In this document: piece by piece, positions 1 through 6,116 of the stretch
How positions within the stretch are numbered: the first letter of the stretch is position 1
Layout of the letters: each line of letters opens with the position of its first letter
NCBI GenBank assembly: GCA_030600975.1
Contig: JAUVUL010000108.1
Location: 1 to 6,493 of the forward strand
Reading direction: 5' to 3'
DNA length: 6,493 bases
DNA from: Candidatus Aegiribacteria sp.
GTDB lineage: Bacteria; Fermentibacterota; Fermentibacteria; Fermentibacterales; JCC-6
Program-made: the position numbers and the translations under genes
The notes under the pieces: model-generated
Database searches by the model: none
What the model saw: the letters and a program-made list of their open reading frames with translations, nothing else
What the model was told of the DNA's origin: nothing

Positions 1-447
1 GATCTCCTTGCGATCCACGAGGTCGGCCACATCTATTCAGAGGCCTATGAGGTCTGGCCTACCGAGAAGTGGCTGCGCGAGTTCACCGCCACTTACCTCG
101 CCTACGCCTACCTGAAGGAGTCCGATCCGAATTTAGCCCTGCTGTACGACACGATGTCGGACTCGTTTGTCGAAACCAGCGAAAAAACGTACACCACTCT
201 CGCGGACTTTGAGGAGCTGTACTACAGAGTGGGGGACAGCAACTACGGTTGGTATCAGGGGAAGTTCGAACAGAGGGTTAGCGAGGTGTTCGCGACGTCG
301 GGGATTTCGTTCATGCACGACCTCAGACAGTCACTGGTCGAGAATCCGAACAAGGCGGACGACGATCCGTTTCGTCTACATGAGCTGGACGTGTTCTCGG
401 ATGGGTTCGTTGCGTGGGCCAAGGGTCCAGCCGGGGATTTGGACTAG
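1..447 (+). CDS. HEXXH metallopeptidase-like protein, 3' end only
   Basis: This is the C-terminal 148 codons of a gene that begins before the window; it is open from base 1 and stops at TAG 445-447. In-window residues 6-10 read HEVGH, the zinc-binding and catalytic motif of zincin metallopeptidases. A glutamate at residue 27, within WLREFTATYLAY, is placed like the third zinc ligand of gluzincins, which have HEXXH followed by a downstream Glu. After it comes an acidic, aromatic-rich region with no domain I recognise. The N-terminus is missing, so signal peptide and localisation are unknown, and so is the substrate. It is more GC-rich than the genes to its right. The stop lies at the edge of the transposase relic, so the last few residues may be a replaced or truncated end. 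Confidence is high that this is coding and moderate that it is an active peptidase. Confidence 0.75.
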   Translation, partial: DLLAIHEVGHIYSEAYEVWPTEKWLREFTATYLAYAYLKESDPNLALLYDTMSDSFVETSEKTYTTLADFEELYYRVGDSNYGWYQGKFEQRVSEVFATSGISFMHDLRQSLVENPNKADDDPFRLHELDVFSDGFVAWAKGPAGDLD

Positions 448-449
448 TT

Positions 450-809
450 AGAGAACGCCTACCGGAGTATTTCCAGGTACGCCCTGACATCGAATTCATC
501 TACTCATTCAATCAGTAGCTGTGTCGAATGCTCCTTCGCAAGACCTGCTGCCCGAAAACCTGACACAGAATGATCCCGAGCCTTATGAGTATAATCGAGC
601 AGCTTAAAGGCAGTGGCTTTGAAAACTTGGTCGCTCTTGGTAAGACTCTAGAAGACTGTATCGAAGAAATCGGTGGCATGTGGAGGGACACTCGTAACAA
701 TGGCATTACAGAGGGCTTCCATAACAAGATGAAGATGATAGTCAGCAGAGCGTATGGATTCAGAAACTTCGAAAACTATAGATTAAGGGTCAGAGCCTTA
801 TGTGCCTGA
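450..809 (+). pseudogene. ISL3-family transposase remnant with two nonsense codons
   Basis: One frame can be read from about 450 to the TGA at 807-809, interrupted by TAG 516-518 and TGA 561-563. Before the first stop it reads PEYFQVRPDIEFIYSFNQ, between the stops LCRMLLRKTCCPKT, and after the second it gives a 79-codon open stretch from ATG 570. From memory of the family, the layout matches the end of ISL3 transposases: a (Y/F)xFxQxLCxxLxxK segment, a spacer, an IxxLKxSGFExLxxLGxTL segment, then NNGITEGFHNKMK and RAYGFRNFENYRLRVRALC. The Glu in ITEG is the third acid of the DDE catalytic triad. A full transposase of this family is about 400 aa, so roughly the first three quarters is missing and the copy cannot transpose. 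The ATG at 570 is probably not a real start. Confidence 0.82.
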
Positions 810-823
810 TATCGGAAAGAGCC
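810..823 (+). repeat. probable right inverted repeat of the ISL3 relic
   Basis: TATCGGAAAGAGCC follows the transposase stop immediately. Its reverse complement, GGCTCTTTCCGATA, resembles the GGCTCTT/GGGTCTT-type termini common in ISL3 elements. No matching left end is visible in the window, as expected if the left part was deleted. No target duplication can be identified for the same reason. Confidence 0.5.
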
Positions 824-835
824 GTCATCGGTGGG

Positions 836-1216
836 GTAGAGCCTTGTGTTGCAGCAACTTAGTGTTACGCCGCCCTCTTGTCCAGTCGAACTCAAGCAAA
901 GCACACATTTCCTGTCTCTATAAGGCGTTCCGATCTATCAAAAGTAAAACCTAAATCCCGGAAATACCGCAATCCTGTCATCTACGCCAAGGAGCTGTAT
1001 GAAGAGATGGTCCGGGATAATCTCACCGGGAAGCAACTTGCGACAAGGCATGGAGTGTCATCAGACAGGATCACTCAGTGGCTGTGCTTGCTGAAGCTTC
1101 ATGATGAGATGCTTATGGAGATTGTAGCCCTGAGAGACTACTGGGACAAGCAAGTGGTTACGGAGCGTGGGTTACGATTGGTCAGATGTCAGAATAGTAA
1201 AACAATCACTTATTAG
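836..1216 (+). repeat. HTH repeat unit, copy 1
   Basis: This is the most diverged of three units that each hold a stem-loop, a conserved run-in and a small HTH gene. It shares GTAGAGCC (836-843) with copy 2 (2683-2690), at a similar distance from the start codon. Its stem-loop is GTTGC-A-GCAAC (849-859), with a sequence unlike the stems of the other copies. From 880 on, TGTCCAGTCGAACTC is the same in all copies. The end has short similarity to copy 3 around the stop codon (TCACTT..TTAG..AGAC). Boundaries are approximate because only the window can be compared. Confidence 0.6.
878..1216 (+). CDS. small ParB/KorB-like HTH protein, copy 1
   Basis: A 112-residue protein from a TTG start, chosen because the next codons (SSRTQ) align with the GTG starts of the other two copies. 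A basic N-terminus leads to the invariant block KYRNPVIYAKEL (residues 29-40). A helix-turn-helix follows at about 53-75, where LATRHGVSSDRITQWLCLLKL resembles the ParB/KorB DNA-binding HTH (LAxxxGVSxxRxxQxLxLLKLP). ParB-like VTERGLR follows near residue 94. The ParB nuclease/CTPase domain is absent, so this is a stand-alone DNA-binding module and its target is unknown. The usual proline after LLKL is His here, and the C-terminal tail differs from the other copies, so this copy may be drifting. No ribosome binding site is visible. It begins about 55 bases after the ISL3 relic. Confidence 0.72.
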   Translation: MSSRTQAKHTFPVSIRRSDLSKVKPKSRKYRNPVIYAKELYEEMVRDNLTGKQLATRHGVSSDRITQWLCLLKLHDEMLMEIVALRDYWDKQVVTERGLRLVRCQNSKTITY

Positions 1217-1291
1217 AGACTGCTCAGTAGAAGACAATATTGAATTGGGATATTCGGTGGTACAGAAGAGAAGAAAGGTTGATCAAAGTTG

Positions 1292-1326
1292 TTGAACCGA
1301 TCTCAGGTTCGATTTATGCTTATTTT
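1292..1326 (+). terminator. possible intrinsic terminator after HTH1
   Basis: TTGAACC (1292-1298) can pair with GGTTCGA (1306-1312), giving a 7-bp stem with one G-U pair and a 7-base loop. The T-rich tract TTTATGCTTATTTT follows. It lies 75 bases past the HTH1 stop and before the ATPase gene. The stem is only moderately stable and the T tract is interrupted, so this is tentative. Confidence 0.3.
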
Positions 1327-1359
1327 CGGAAAGTACATGATTCTATCTAAGTGATAAGC

Positions 1360-1389
1360 TTGACTTCTATAAATAATCGGCAATATTGC
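1360..1389 (+). promoter_or_regulatory. possible sigma-70-like promoter for the ATPase gene
   Basis: TTGACT at 1360-1365 is a good -35 match. A weak -10, TATTGC, lies 18 bases on at 1384-1389. Transcription would begin near 1396, upstream of the AAAGGA ribosome site at 1411 and the GTG at 1423. The -10 is poor, so this is tentative. Confidence 0.25.
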
Positions 1390-1422
1390 AAGCACGTTGC
1401 TAAATCGCCGAAAGGATCTGCT

Positions 1423-2643
1423 GTGTATTTAAAAAGGACTCTTGAGCATGTGCTTACGAAAGCCTCAGGGCAATTTCCCGTATTAATTGTAACTGGAGCC
1501 AGGCAGGTTGGGAAGACTACGCTTCTTAAGCATTGCAGTAGTAATCGAACATATGTAACTCTGGATGATCCTCTTGCGCTAGAACTTGCAAAAAGTGACC
1601 CCGGGCTCTTTTTACAACGGTTTCAAACACCACTCTTCATTGATGAGATACAATATGCCCCAGAGTTGTTACCGTATATCAAGATTGCAGCAGACACAGA
1701 ACAGAAGGCGGGAGCTTTCTGGCTATCAGGTTCACAGCAGTTTCACTTAATGAAAGGGGTTTCTGAGTCTCTTGCTGGCAGGGTAGTAGTATTGGATTTG
1801 CTAGGATTTTCAAGAACTGAACTGACTGATAATGCTGGCCGGTTTGATCCTTTTCTTCCAGGTTCAAAAGACATGAGCATCAGACAGACAAGAAAGTCCT
1901 CTCTCAAGCTCAAAGAGCTGTACAGAATTATCTGGAGAGGTTCGTTCCCGGATGTTGCTATCAACGAAAAGAAGGATAGAAGTATGTTCTACAGCTCTTT
2001 TATGCAAACCTACTTGCAGAGGGACGTCCGGGATCTTGCAAGAGTTGGTGACGAAATGTCTTTCATTCGTTTTTTGAAAATATGTGCGGCAAGAACCGGT
2101 CAATTACTCAATTATTCGGATATGGCAAGAGATGCGGACATTACTCCAAACACCGCAAAAGCATGGCTTTCTATACTGAAGACTTCTGGAATTATCTATC
2201 TCCTCGAACCTTATCATTCAAATCTCTCAAAGCGACTTGTCAAGAGTCCTAAGCTCTACTTCCTGGATACCGGCTTATGCTCCTATTTATCGGGATGGTC
2301 CAGCCCGGAAACGCTTGAATCGGGTGCTATGTCGGGGTTCATTCTCGAAACATGGGTTGTAGTAGAAATACTAAAAAGTTACCTTCACAACGGGTATCAA
2401 GCCCCTCTATACTACTACAGAGACAGAGATAAAAAGGAAATCGACCTTCTGATTCTAAAGGATGGAGTCATACACCCGGTCGAGATAAAAAAGACGGCAT
2501 CACCTTCAAATCGGATGGTCAGACATTTTTCTGTTTTGAAAAACCTTGGTGTGAAAACAGGAGAAGGTGGTTTAATTTGTTTAGCAGATAGAAGTCTTCC
2601 TCTTACAGAGAACGTGCTTAGTATTCCTGTCGGAATGCTGTAA
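1423..2643 (+). CDS. AAA ATPase with DUF4143 (AAA_14 + DUF4143)
   Basis: A 406-residue P-loop ATPase from GTG 1423. That start is preferred because AAAGGA (1411-1416) lies 6 bases before it and the protein then begins MYLKRTLEHVL, like other family members. The frame is open back to a GTG at 1351, but that codon has no ribosome site. Residues 25-32 are Walker A (GARQVGKT), 71-77 Walker B (LFIDEIQ), 101-105 a sensor-like LSGSQ, and 116-120 SLAGR, a possible arginine-finger region. The DUF4143 part starts near TYLQRDVRDL (196-205) and contains a winged-helix-like stretch (about 228-262). At the end, E309, D341 in EIDLLI and E354/K356 in VEIKK fit a PD-(D/E)XK nuclease-like fold with its key residues kept. 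This family is widespread, often multicopy, cytoplasmic, and has no established general function. It is intact and of normal length, and stands alone on + between HTH1 and HTH2. Confidence 0.92.
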   Translation: MYLKRTLEHVLTKASGQFPVLIVTGARQVGKTTLLKHCSSNRTYVTLDDPLALELAKSDPGLFLQRFQTPLFIDEIQYAPELLPYIKIAADTEQKAGAFWLSGSQQFHLMKGVSESLAGRVVVLDLLGFSRTELTDNAGRFDPFLPGSKDMSIRQTRKSSLKLKELYRIIWRGSFPDVAINEKKDRSMFYSSFMQTYLQRDVRDLARVGDEMSFIRFLKICAARTGQLLNYSDMARDADITPNTAKAWLSILKTSGIIYLLEPYHSNLSKRLVKSPKLYFLDTGLCSYLSGWSSPETLESGAMSGFILETWVVVEILKSYLHNGYQAPLYYYRDRDKKEIDLLILKDGVIHPVEIKKTASPSNRMVRHFSVLKNLGVKTGEGGLICLADRSLPLTENVLSIPVGML

Positions 2644-2682
2644 TACAGATATTCACATCGGATAACCGCCCCTGTTAATGGT

Positions 2683-3047
2683 GTAGAGCCGAGTGGCTCC
2701 GTCCCAGTATTTGGTACACCGGACTTGTGTCCAGTCGAACTCAGGCAAACCACACTTATCCTGTTTGCATAAGCCGTCCTGATCTATCTAAGATAAGATC
2801 TGAATCCAGAAAATATCGTAATCCTGTCATCTATGCCAAAGAACTTCATGATGAGATGGTCCGAGACGGACTATGTAGGAAGGAACTCGCCGAAATACAT
2901 GGAGTCTCATCAGACAGGATCACACAGTGGCTGTGCCTGTTGAAGCTTCCTGAAGATAAGCAACAGCAGATAGAAGCGCTTGGTGATTACTGGGATATGC
3001 AGATGATCACGGAAAGACAACTAAGAGAATTGAGAAGAAATAGCTAG
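2683..3047 (+). repeat. HTH repeat unit, copy 2
   Basis: Starts about 40 bases after the ATPase stop. It has GTAGAGCC (2683-2690), a stem-loop GAGCC-GAGT-GGCTC (2686-2699), then GGTACACCGGACTTGTGTCC running into the gene. That run-in matches copy 3 closely (3724-3743). No T tract follows the stem on the + strand, so it is not an obvious terminator for the ATPase gene. Confidence 0.65.
2727..3047 (+). CDS. small ParB/KorB-like HTH protein, copy 2
   Basis: A 106-residue protein from GTG 2727, homologous along its whole length to the genes at 878 and 3738. KYRNPVIYAKEL (residues 29-40) and VSSDRITQWLCLLKLP (60-75) are kept, with synonymous codon changes relative to the other copies. The HTH is LAEIHGVSSDRITQWL, followed by a charged helix (PEDKQQQIEALGDYWD) and ITERQLRELRRN. 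This is the most ParB-like tail of the three and the shortest protein. It presumably binds DNA and has no other domain. There is no Shine-Dalgarno sequence, and GGAC-TTGT-GTCC (2721-2732) is an inverted repeat spanning the start codon. It converges on the barrel protein gene, whose stop lies 26 bases away. Confidence 0.8.
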   Translation: MSSRTQANHTYPVCISRPDLSKIRSESRKYRNPVIYAKELHDEMVRDGLCRKELAEIHGVSSDRITQWLCLLKLPEDKQQQIEALGDYWDMQMITERQLRELRRNS

Positions 3048-3059
3048 TGCTGTTGGCCC

Positions 3060-3080
3060 TTCCTGTAACGTATCAGGGAA
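3060..3080. terminator. weak stem-loop between convergent genes
   Basis: TTCCTG (3060-3065) and CAGGGAA (3074-3080) pair with one bulge around an 8-base loop, between the end of HTH2 (+) and the end of the barrel gene (-), overlapping the stop of the latter. The position suits a bidirectional terminator, but there is no T tract on either side. Confidence 0.2.
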
Positions 3081-3627
3081 CCTGAACTTTGAAGGGTAGC
3101 CAGGTTAGACTTATCATACTCCACAGATTGCCGGATTCGGGATAAAGCAAAGCCAGCCTAAAATCGATATTCGGAGTAGCTTGTACTCCCGCTGAAAAGT
3201 GATAGCCGATCCTGCTCATTTCGATATTCTTTAGCTCTCTGTTATATCCGGTCAGATCCTGCTCCCAATCCATATGCAAATAGTAGTATCCGGGACCCGC
3301 AGCAAGACTTAGTAAAGAGTAATTCAGTGAAAGGGCAAAATCCATTGCGAAGTAGTCAGCATCATGGACATCGTAGGATGGATATCCTGGCAACTGTTCC
3401 CCGGGAGGTCCTCGCATATCGAGAGCAGCTCCTGACCCGAGCTCCACAGAGAACAGTGAAGAAAGGGGAAGCTCCGCTGCTGCCCCAAAGTAGAGACCTG
3501 AACTAGGATGAGTAGATACATCATTGATGTCTCCGGGAAAGAGCACACCAAGTCGAGGACCGAATCGCAACTTTCCGCAGAGAGTCGGAGCGGTAAGCAG
3601 GAGAAGAGTCATAAGATATTTTATCAT
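3073..3627 (-). CDS. small exported beta-barrel protein, probably outer membrane
   Basis: A 184-residue protein read leftward from ATG 3627-3625. This start gives MIKYLMTLLLLTAPTLCG, a classic signal peptide. The frame is open further upstream, but only by crossing the HTH3 unit. The mature part alternates hydrophobic and polar residues in about eight segments (near 20-30, 44-53, 57-68, 91-102, 105-118, 139-149, 153-163 and 168-177), separated by polar turns such as PGDINDVSTHPSSG. That pattern fits a small eight-stranded outer-membrane barrel of the OmpA/OmpX-like or porin-like beta-barrel class. The Cys near the signal cleavage site lacks a proper lipobox, so a lipoprotein is unlikely. The protein ends in LTWLPFKVQVP without the usual terminal Phe. 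Specific function is unknown. It lies opposite to, and between, HTH2 and HTH3. Confidence 0.72.
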   Translation of the reverse strand: MIKYLMTLLLLTAPTLCGKLRFGPRLGVLFPGDINDVSTHPSSGLYFGAAAELPLSSLFSVELGSGAALDMRGPPGEQLPGYPSYDVHDADYFAMDFALSLNYSLLSLAAGPGYYYLHMDWEQDLTGYNRELKNIEMSRIGYHFSAGVQATPNIDFRLALLYPESGNLWSMISLTWLPFKVQVP

Positions 3628-3633
3628 TGAATA

Positions 3634-3662
3634 TTCATAATTAGAACTATAGTATCGGTCAA
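3634..3662 (-). promoter_or_regulatory. promoter-like pair close to the barrel protein start
   Basis: On the minus strand TTGACC (3662-3657) and TATGAA (3639-3634) are 17 bases apart. The -10 ends only 6 bases before the ATG, so transcription would start at or next to the start codon, giving a leaderless message. No Shine-Dalgarno sequence precedes this ATG, which is consistent. Motif quality is moderate. Confidence 0.35.
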
Positions 3663-3689
3663 GAATTGAGCTGGTCGGGGATAAACAAT

Positions 3690-3720
3690 AAAACAAAGGG
3701 GGCTCAGCCCCACTCTGTTT
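3690..3720 (-). terminator. possible minus-strand terminator in the copy 3 stem-loop
   Basis: Read on the minus strand, the stem GGGGCT-G-AGCCCC is followed directly by CTTTGTTTTATTGTTT, the layout of an intrinsic terminator. Read on the + strand there is no T tract. It could stop leftward transcripts from the propeller gene before they reach the barrel gene promoter at 3662. The T tract is interrupted by G, so efficiency is uncertain. Confidence 0.4.
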
Positions 3721-3737
3721 GCTGGTACACCGGACTT

Positions 3738-4088
3738 GTGTCCAGTCGAACTCACACAAAACATACTTATCCTGTCTCTAGAAGCCGTCCAGATCTATCG
3801 GAAGTAAGATCTGATTCCAAGAAATATCGCAATCCAGTCATCTATGCCAAGGAGCTTCATGACGAAATGGTCCGGGACAATCTCACCAGAATACAGCTTG
3901 CTGAAAGGCGTAGGGTCTCTTCGGATAGGATAACTCAGTGGCTATGCTTACTGAAGCTTCCTGGGGAGAAGAAGAGGGAGATAGAAGCTCTGGGGGATTA
4001 CTGGAATAGGCAGATAATAACAGAAAGAGCGTTACGCAAGACCAGAAGGAATTTGAGTCAGAGGGACAATATAACTACTCACTTTTAG
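3738..4088 (+). CDS. small ParB/KorB-like HTH protein, copy 3
   Basis: A 116-residue protein from GTG 3738, placed by alignment with copies 1 and 2. The frame is open leftward to a TTG at 3666, but that extension would read through the stem-loop. KYRNPVIYAKELHDEMVRD (residues 29-47) and the HTH LAERRRVSSDRITQWLCLLKLP (about 54-75) are kept. The turn region is RRRV where the other copies have xHGV, so recognition may differ. A charged helix (GEKKREIEALGDYWN) and IITERALRKTRRN follow, then a longer tail ending in ITTHF. It likely binds DNA and carries no other domain. It has no ribosome site, and GGAC-TTGT-GTCC (3732-3743) again spans the start. It converges on the propeller gene with a 45-base gap that holds nothing recognisable. 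Confidence 0.8.
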   Translation: MSSRTHTKHTYPVSRSRPDLSEVRSDSKKYRNPVIYAKELHDEMVRDNLTRIQLAERRRVSSDRITQWLCLLKLPGEKKREIEALGDYWNRQIITERALRKTRRNLSQRDNITTHF

Positions 4089-4133
4089 GAGACAGAGTTT
4101 TGAAATTCTGGATAATTGGCTCTGCAGGATCAA

Positions 4134-6098
4134 TTATAGCTGTCTTAATTGATTCAGGTTAAGGATATAGATAAAATTATGGTCGGAATATGCTATACTT
4201 TGTCCATTATCTGACAAATAACAGAAAAGTGAACTATGTTGATCACGATTCCTGATGGGTGATAACCACTGCACCATACCTGTCTTATCAACAAGTACAT
4301 ACCGCCTGGCAGTACCCTGATCAAGGTAAAATAGAGATGAACCGTTGTTCGCAAGATCACACCCAATTCTTATAGACCAGTTACCATTCGTATCGGTTTC
4401 TCGATCAAGCTCAAATTCAAAAGAGATAACTCCACTCGGAAGTTGTCTGACAATGTAGTTGTAAGTATCTCCGTATACATCTTCAGTAAGATAATAGCTT
4501 ACATAGCTTCCGTTTGGGGAAACTTGTTTAGTCCTGTTGATCAATTCGCTGCCATGCCAGTGATGCAGCAGTTCTCCTGTCTGACCACTGTAAATGAAGA
4601 TGCCCGAAAAACTTCCTCCTCTCATTATTACTGAAAGATCTTCATCAGTAACAGTTCTTCCCATAGATGATTTAGATTCTGTAATAGGAGCCAAAGTTAA
4701 AATACATCCCTGCTCATTCATGATCACCAGATATATTTCATCCTGATAGTGTGCCAACAGACATATTCGAGAACCATCGGGAGACATATAGTTTTCCGCA
4801 TATGCATTAAAATCAACACTATCAGAAAATGCAGCATAAACTAGCTCCATCTTATCGTTGAAGAGGTTAAATCTTATTGGATCAGATGAAAGAGGATAAC
4901 CATCAAGTCGTGCATATCTTCCATCATTTGAAATATGACCCAGAGGATGAGAGTTGCCTACTATAATGCGACTCTCTGTTGATACATAGTAAGGATCTAC
5001 GTATTCTCTTTGCGGGCTTGGGTCAAATCGGATTGTATCTCCAGTTTCAGTATCGAGAAGTATTGCTTCGCCACCTCTATGTTCATACCCGTATGCATCG
5101 AATGCAATTACATACCTTCCATTCTCAGAGAAGATGCATTTAACAGTCTGAAGGGCAAGGTCGAATGTTGAAGGTTCGCTGTTATCTTCCAGTACAACAA
5201 CTTTCTCATGGTATACAAGAACAACCCTCCAATCGTTTCTGCCATCTGAATCATCGAAAAAGACTCTCGCCTTTACTAATCCTGCCCTTGTAAGTTCTGG
5301 TTGGCCCCATTCCGCTATATTGATAACAGTTCTATCTAATTCATAGGCTGCTGGTAGCCATTCATTTTCAATACAGATTGTTCCTTCAAGTATGTCCTTC
5401 AAATACAACTCATCGATTCGGGGATCTGTGTTAGTCGTACTGACTTTAACAGAACCTGTTGAAGTGAAGCACGTTGAATCAAAACTAATTACTCGACCAG
5501 AAATACTAGGCAGATAGCAGGTTATCTGTTCTGTTTCTCTGGGTAGACTAACTCTGTATGTATTGTCTGAGATTCGATCTGTCTGAACGAATCTTCCGCA
5601 ATGGTACAGCGATAAGCCTTCATGATCTTCAGAAGAAAAAGCTGATAGTCGAAGATAAATGTCAATGAGTTCATCAGAAGTATCTATAGAAACCGTATCC
5701 CAATGGAATCTGACAAAATCAGCGTAGCGTATCCGGAAATCCAGGGTCACTGTTGAATCAGCCAATATTCTTAAGCCTTCAGCTCTAGGGCAACCAGCGG
5801 CAGCACCCTGAGCAGTCAGCATATATGTTCCCGGATGAAGATATAAAATGTACTCTCCGAGAGAATCAGTAATTGAAACATATTCCGTATCAACATATCT
5901 AGCACCATATCTACCGCTGGAGTCAGCGTTTAGTACATGTTGTTTTTCTAATACAATCATTCTATATCCAGGCAGAGGGGCGCCGCTGTCAGCACTATAT
6001 ACGCGCCCGGTAACCGTACCGTATTCCTCCGATAGAGCGCCAACAGAATGTAATAGAAGAATTACTATTGATAGTCTCACAATATTCATACTCGACAT
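4134..6098 (-). CDS. secreted protein: carboxypeptidase-regulatory-like domain plus beta-propeller
   Basis: A 654-residue protein read leftward from ATG 6098. AGGAAGGG lies 6 bases upstream, which decides this start over the Met at residue 4. Residues 1-23 are a signal peptide with no lipobox. Residues 27-100 resemble a carboxypeptidase regulatory-like (transthyretin-type) fold: GTVTGRVYSADSGAPLPGY, then ITDSLGEYILYLHPGTYMLTAQG. About 105-310 is beta-rich and unassigned. From about 315 a repeat motif of the form S-x-(D/N)-G-(R/S/Q) recurs at 324 (SENGRY), 390 (SNDGRY), 439 (SPDGSR), 527 (SPNGSY), 583 (ANNGSS) and 629 (SDNGQS). A degenerate one (TDEDLS) lies near 484, making about seven blades of a PD40/WD40-like propeller. 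It is probably periplasmic or secreted, for binding or scaffolding; no catalytic motif is seen. It ends IYILNLNQLRQL, with no sorting tag I recognise. Confidence 0.82.
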   Translation of the reverse strand: MSSMNIVRLSIVILLLHSVGALSEEYGTVTGRVYSADSGAPLPGYRMIVLEKQHVLNADSSGRYGARYVDTEYVSITDSLGEYILYLHPGTYMLTAQGAAAGCPRAEGLRILADSTVTLDFRIRYADFVRFHWDTVSIDTSDELIDIYLRLSAFSSEDHEGLSLYHCGRFVQTDRISDNTYRVSLPRETEQITCYLPSISGRVISFDSTCFTSTGSVKVSTTNTDPRIDELYLKDILEGTICIENEWLPAAYELDRTVINIAEWGQPELTRAGLVKARVFFDDSDGRNDWRVVLVYHEKVVVLEDNSEPSTFDLALQTVKCIFSENGRYVIAFDAYGYEHRGGEAILLDTETGDTIRFDPSPQREYVDPYYVSTESRIIVGNSHPLGHISNDGRYARLDGYPLSSDPIRFNLFNDKMELVYAAFSDSVDFNAYAENYMSPDGSRICLLAHYQDEIYLVIMNEQGCILTLAPITESKSSMGRTVTDEDLSVIMRGGSFSGIFIYSGQTGELLHHWHGSELINRTKQVSPNGSYVSYYLTEDVYGDTYNYIVRQLPSGVISFEFELDRETDTNGNWSIRIGCDLANNGSSLFYLDQGTARRYVLVDKTGMVQWLSPIRNRDQHSSLFCYLSDNGQSIAYSDHNFIYILNLNQLRQL

Positions 6099-6116
6099 AT
6101 AGTTCCCTTCCTCTTT

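Larger units (their letters stand above)
3690..4088 (+). repeat. HTH repeat unit, copy 3
   Basis: The unit starts with a strong stem-loop. Outer arms AAACA (3691-3695) and TGTTT (3716-3720) enclose GGGGCT-C-AGCCCC (3699-3711). CTGGTACACCGGACTTGTGTCC then leads into the gene. Bases 3690-3728 match 6403-6441 at 38 of 39 positions. The unit sits between the barrel and propeller genes. Confidence 0.7.

Noticed and set aside
167..451. 94-codon + frame inside the peptidase fragment
   Set aside because: It overlaps the peptidase frame out of phase, is Arg/Ser/Thr-rich as expected of a GC-rich shadow frame, and shows no motif.
512..727. 71-codon minus-strand frame over the transposase relic
   Set aside because: Antisense to clear ISL3 transposase sequence, with no ribosome site or recognisable domain.
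2686..2705. Intrinsic terminator after the ATPase gene
   Set aside because: The stem GAGCC/GGCTC is short and CGTCCCAG follows, with no T tract.
3573..3627. Lipoprotein signal on the barrel protein
   Set aside because: The Cys near residue 17 is preceded by APTL, which does not fit the lipobox.
3690..3728. Integron attC site
   Set aside because: The cassette-like layout made this worth testing, but the arms do not contain the RYYYAAC and GTTRRRY core sites, and no integrase is present.
3628..3759. 44-residue upstream extension of the barrel protein
   Set aside because: It is antisense to the HTH3 leader and first codons, and it would bury the signal peptide that begins at ATG 3627.
4443..4634. 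63-codon + frame inside the propeller gene
   Set aside because: Antisense to a well-supported 654-residue protein with its own ribosome site.
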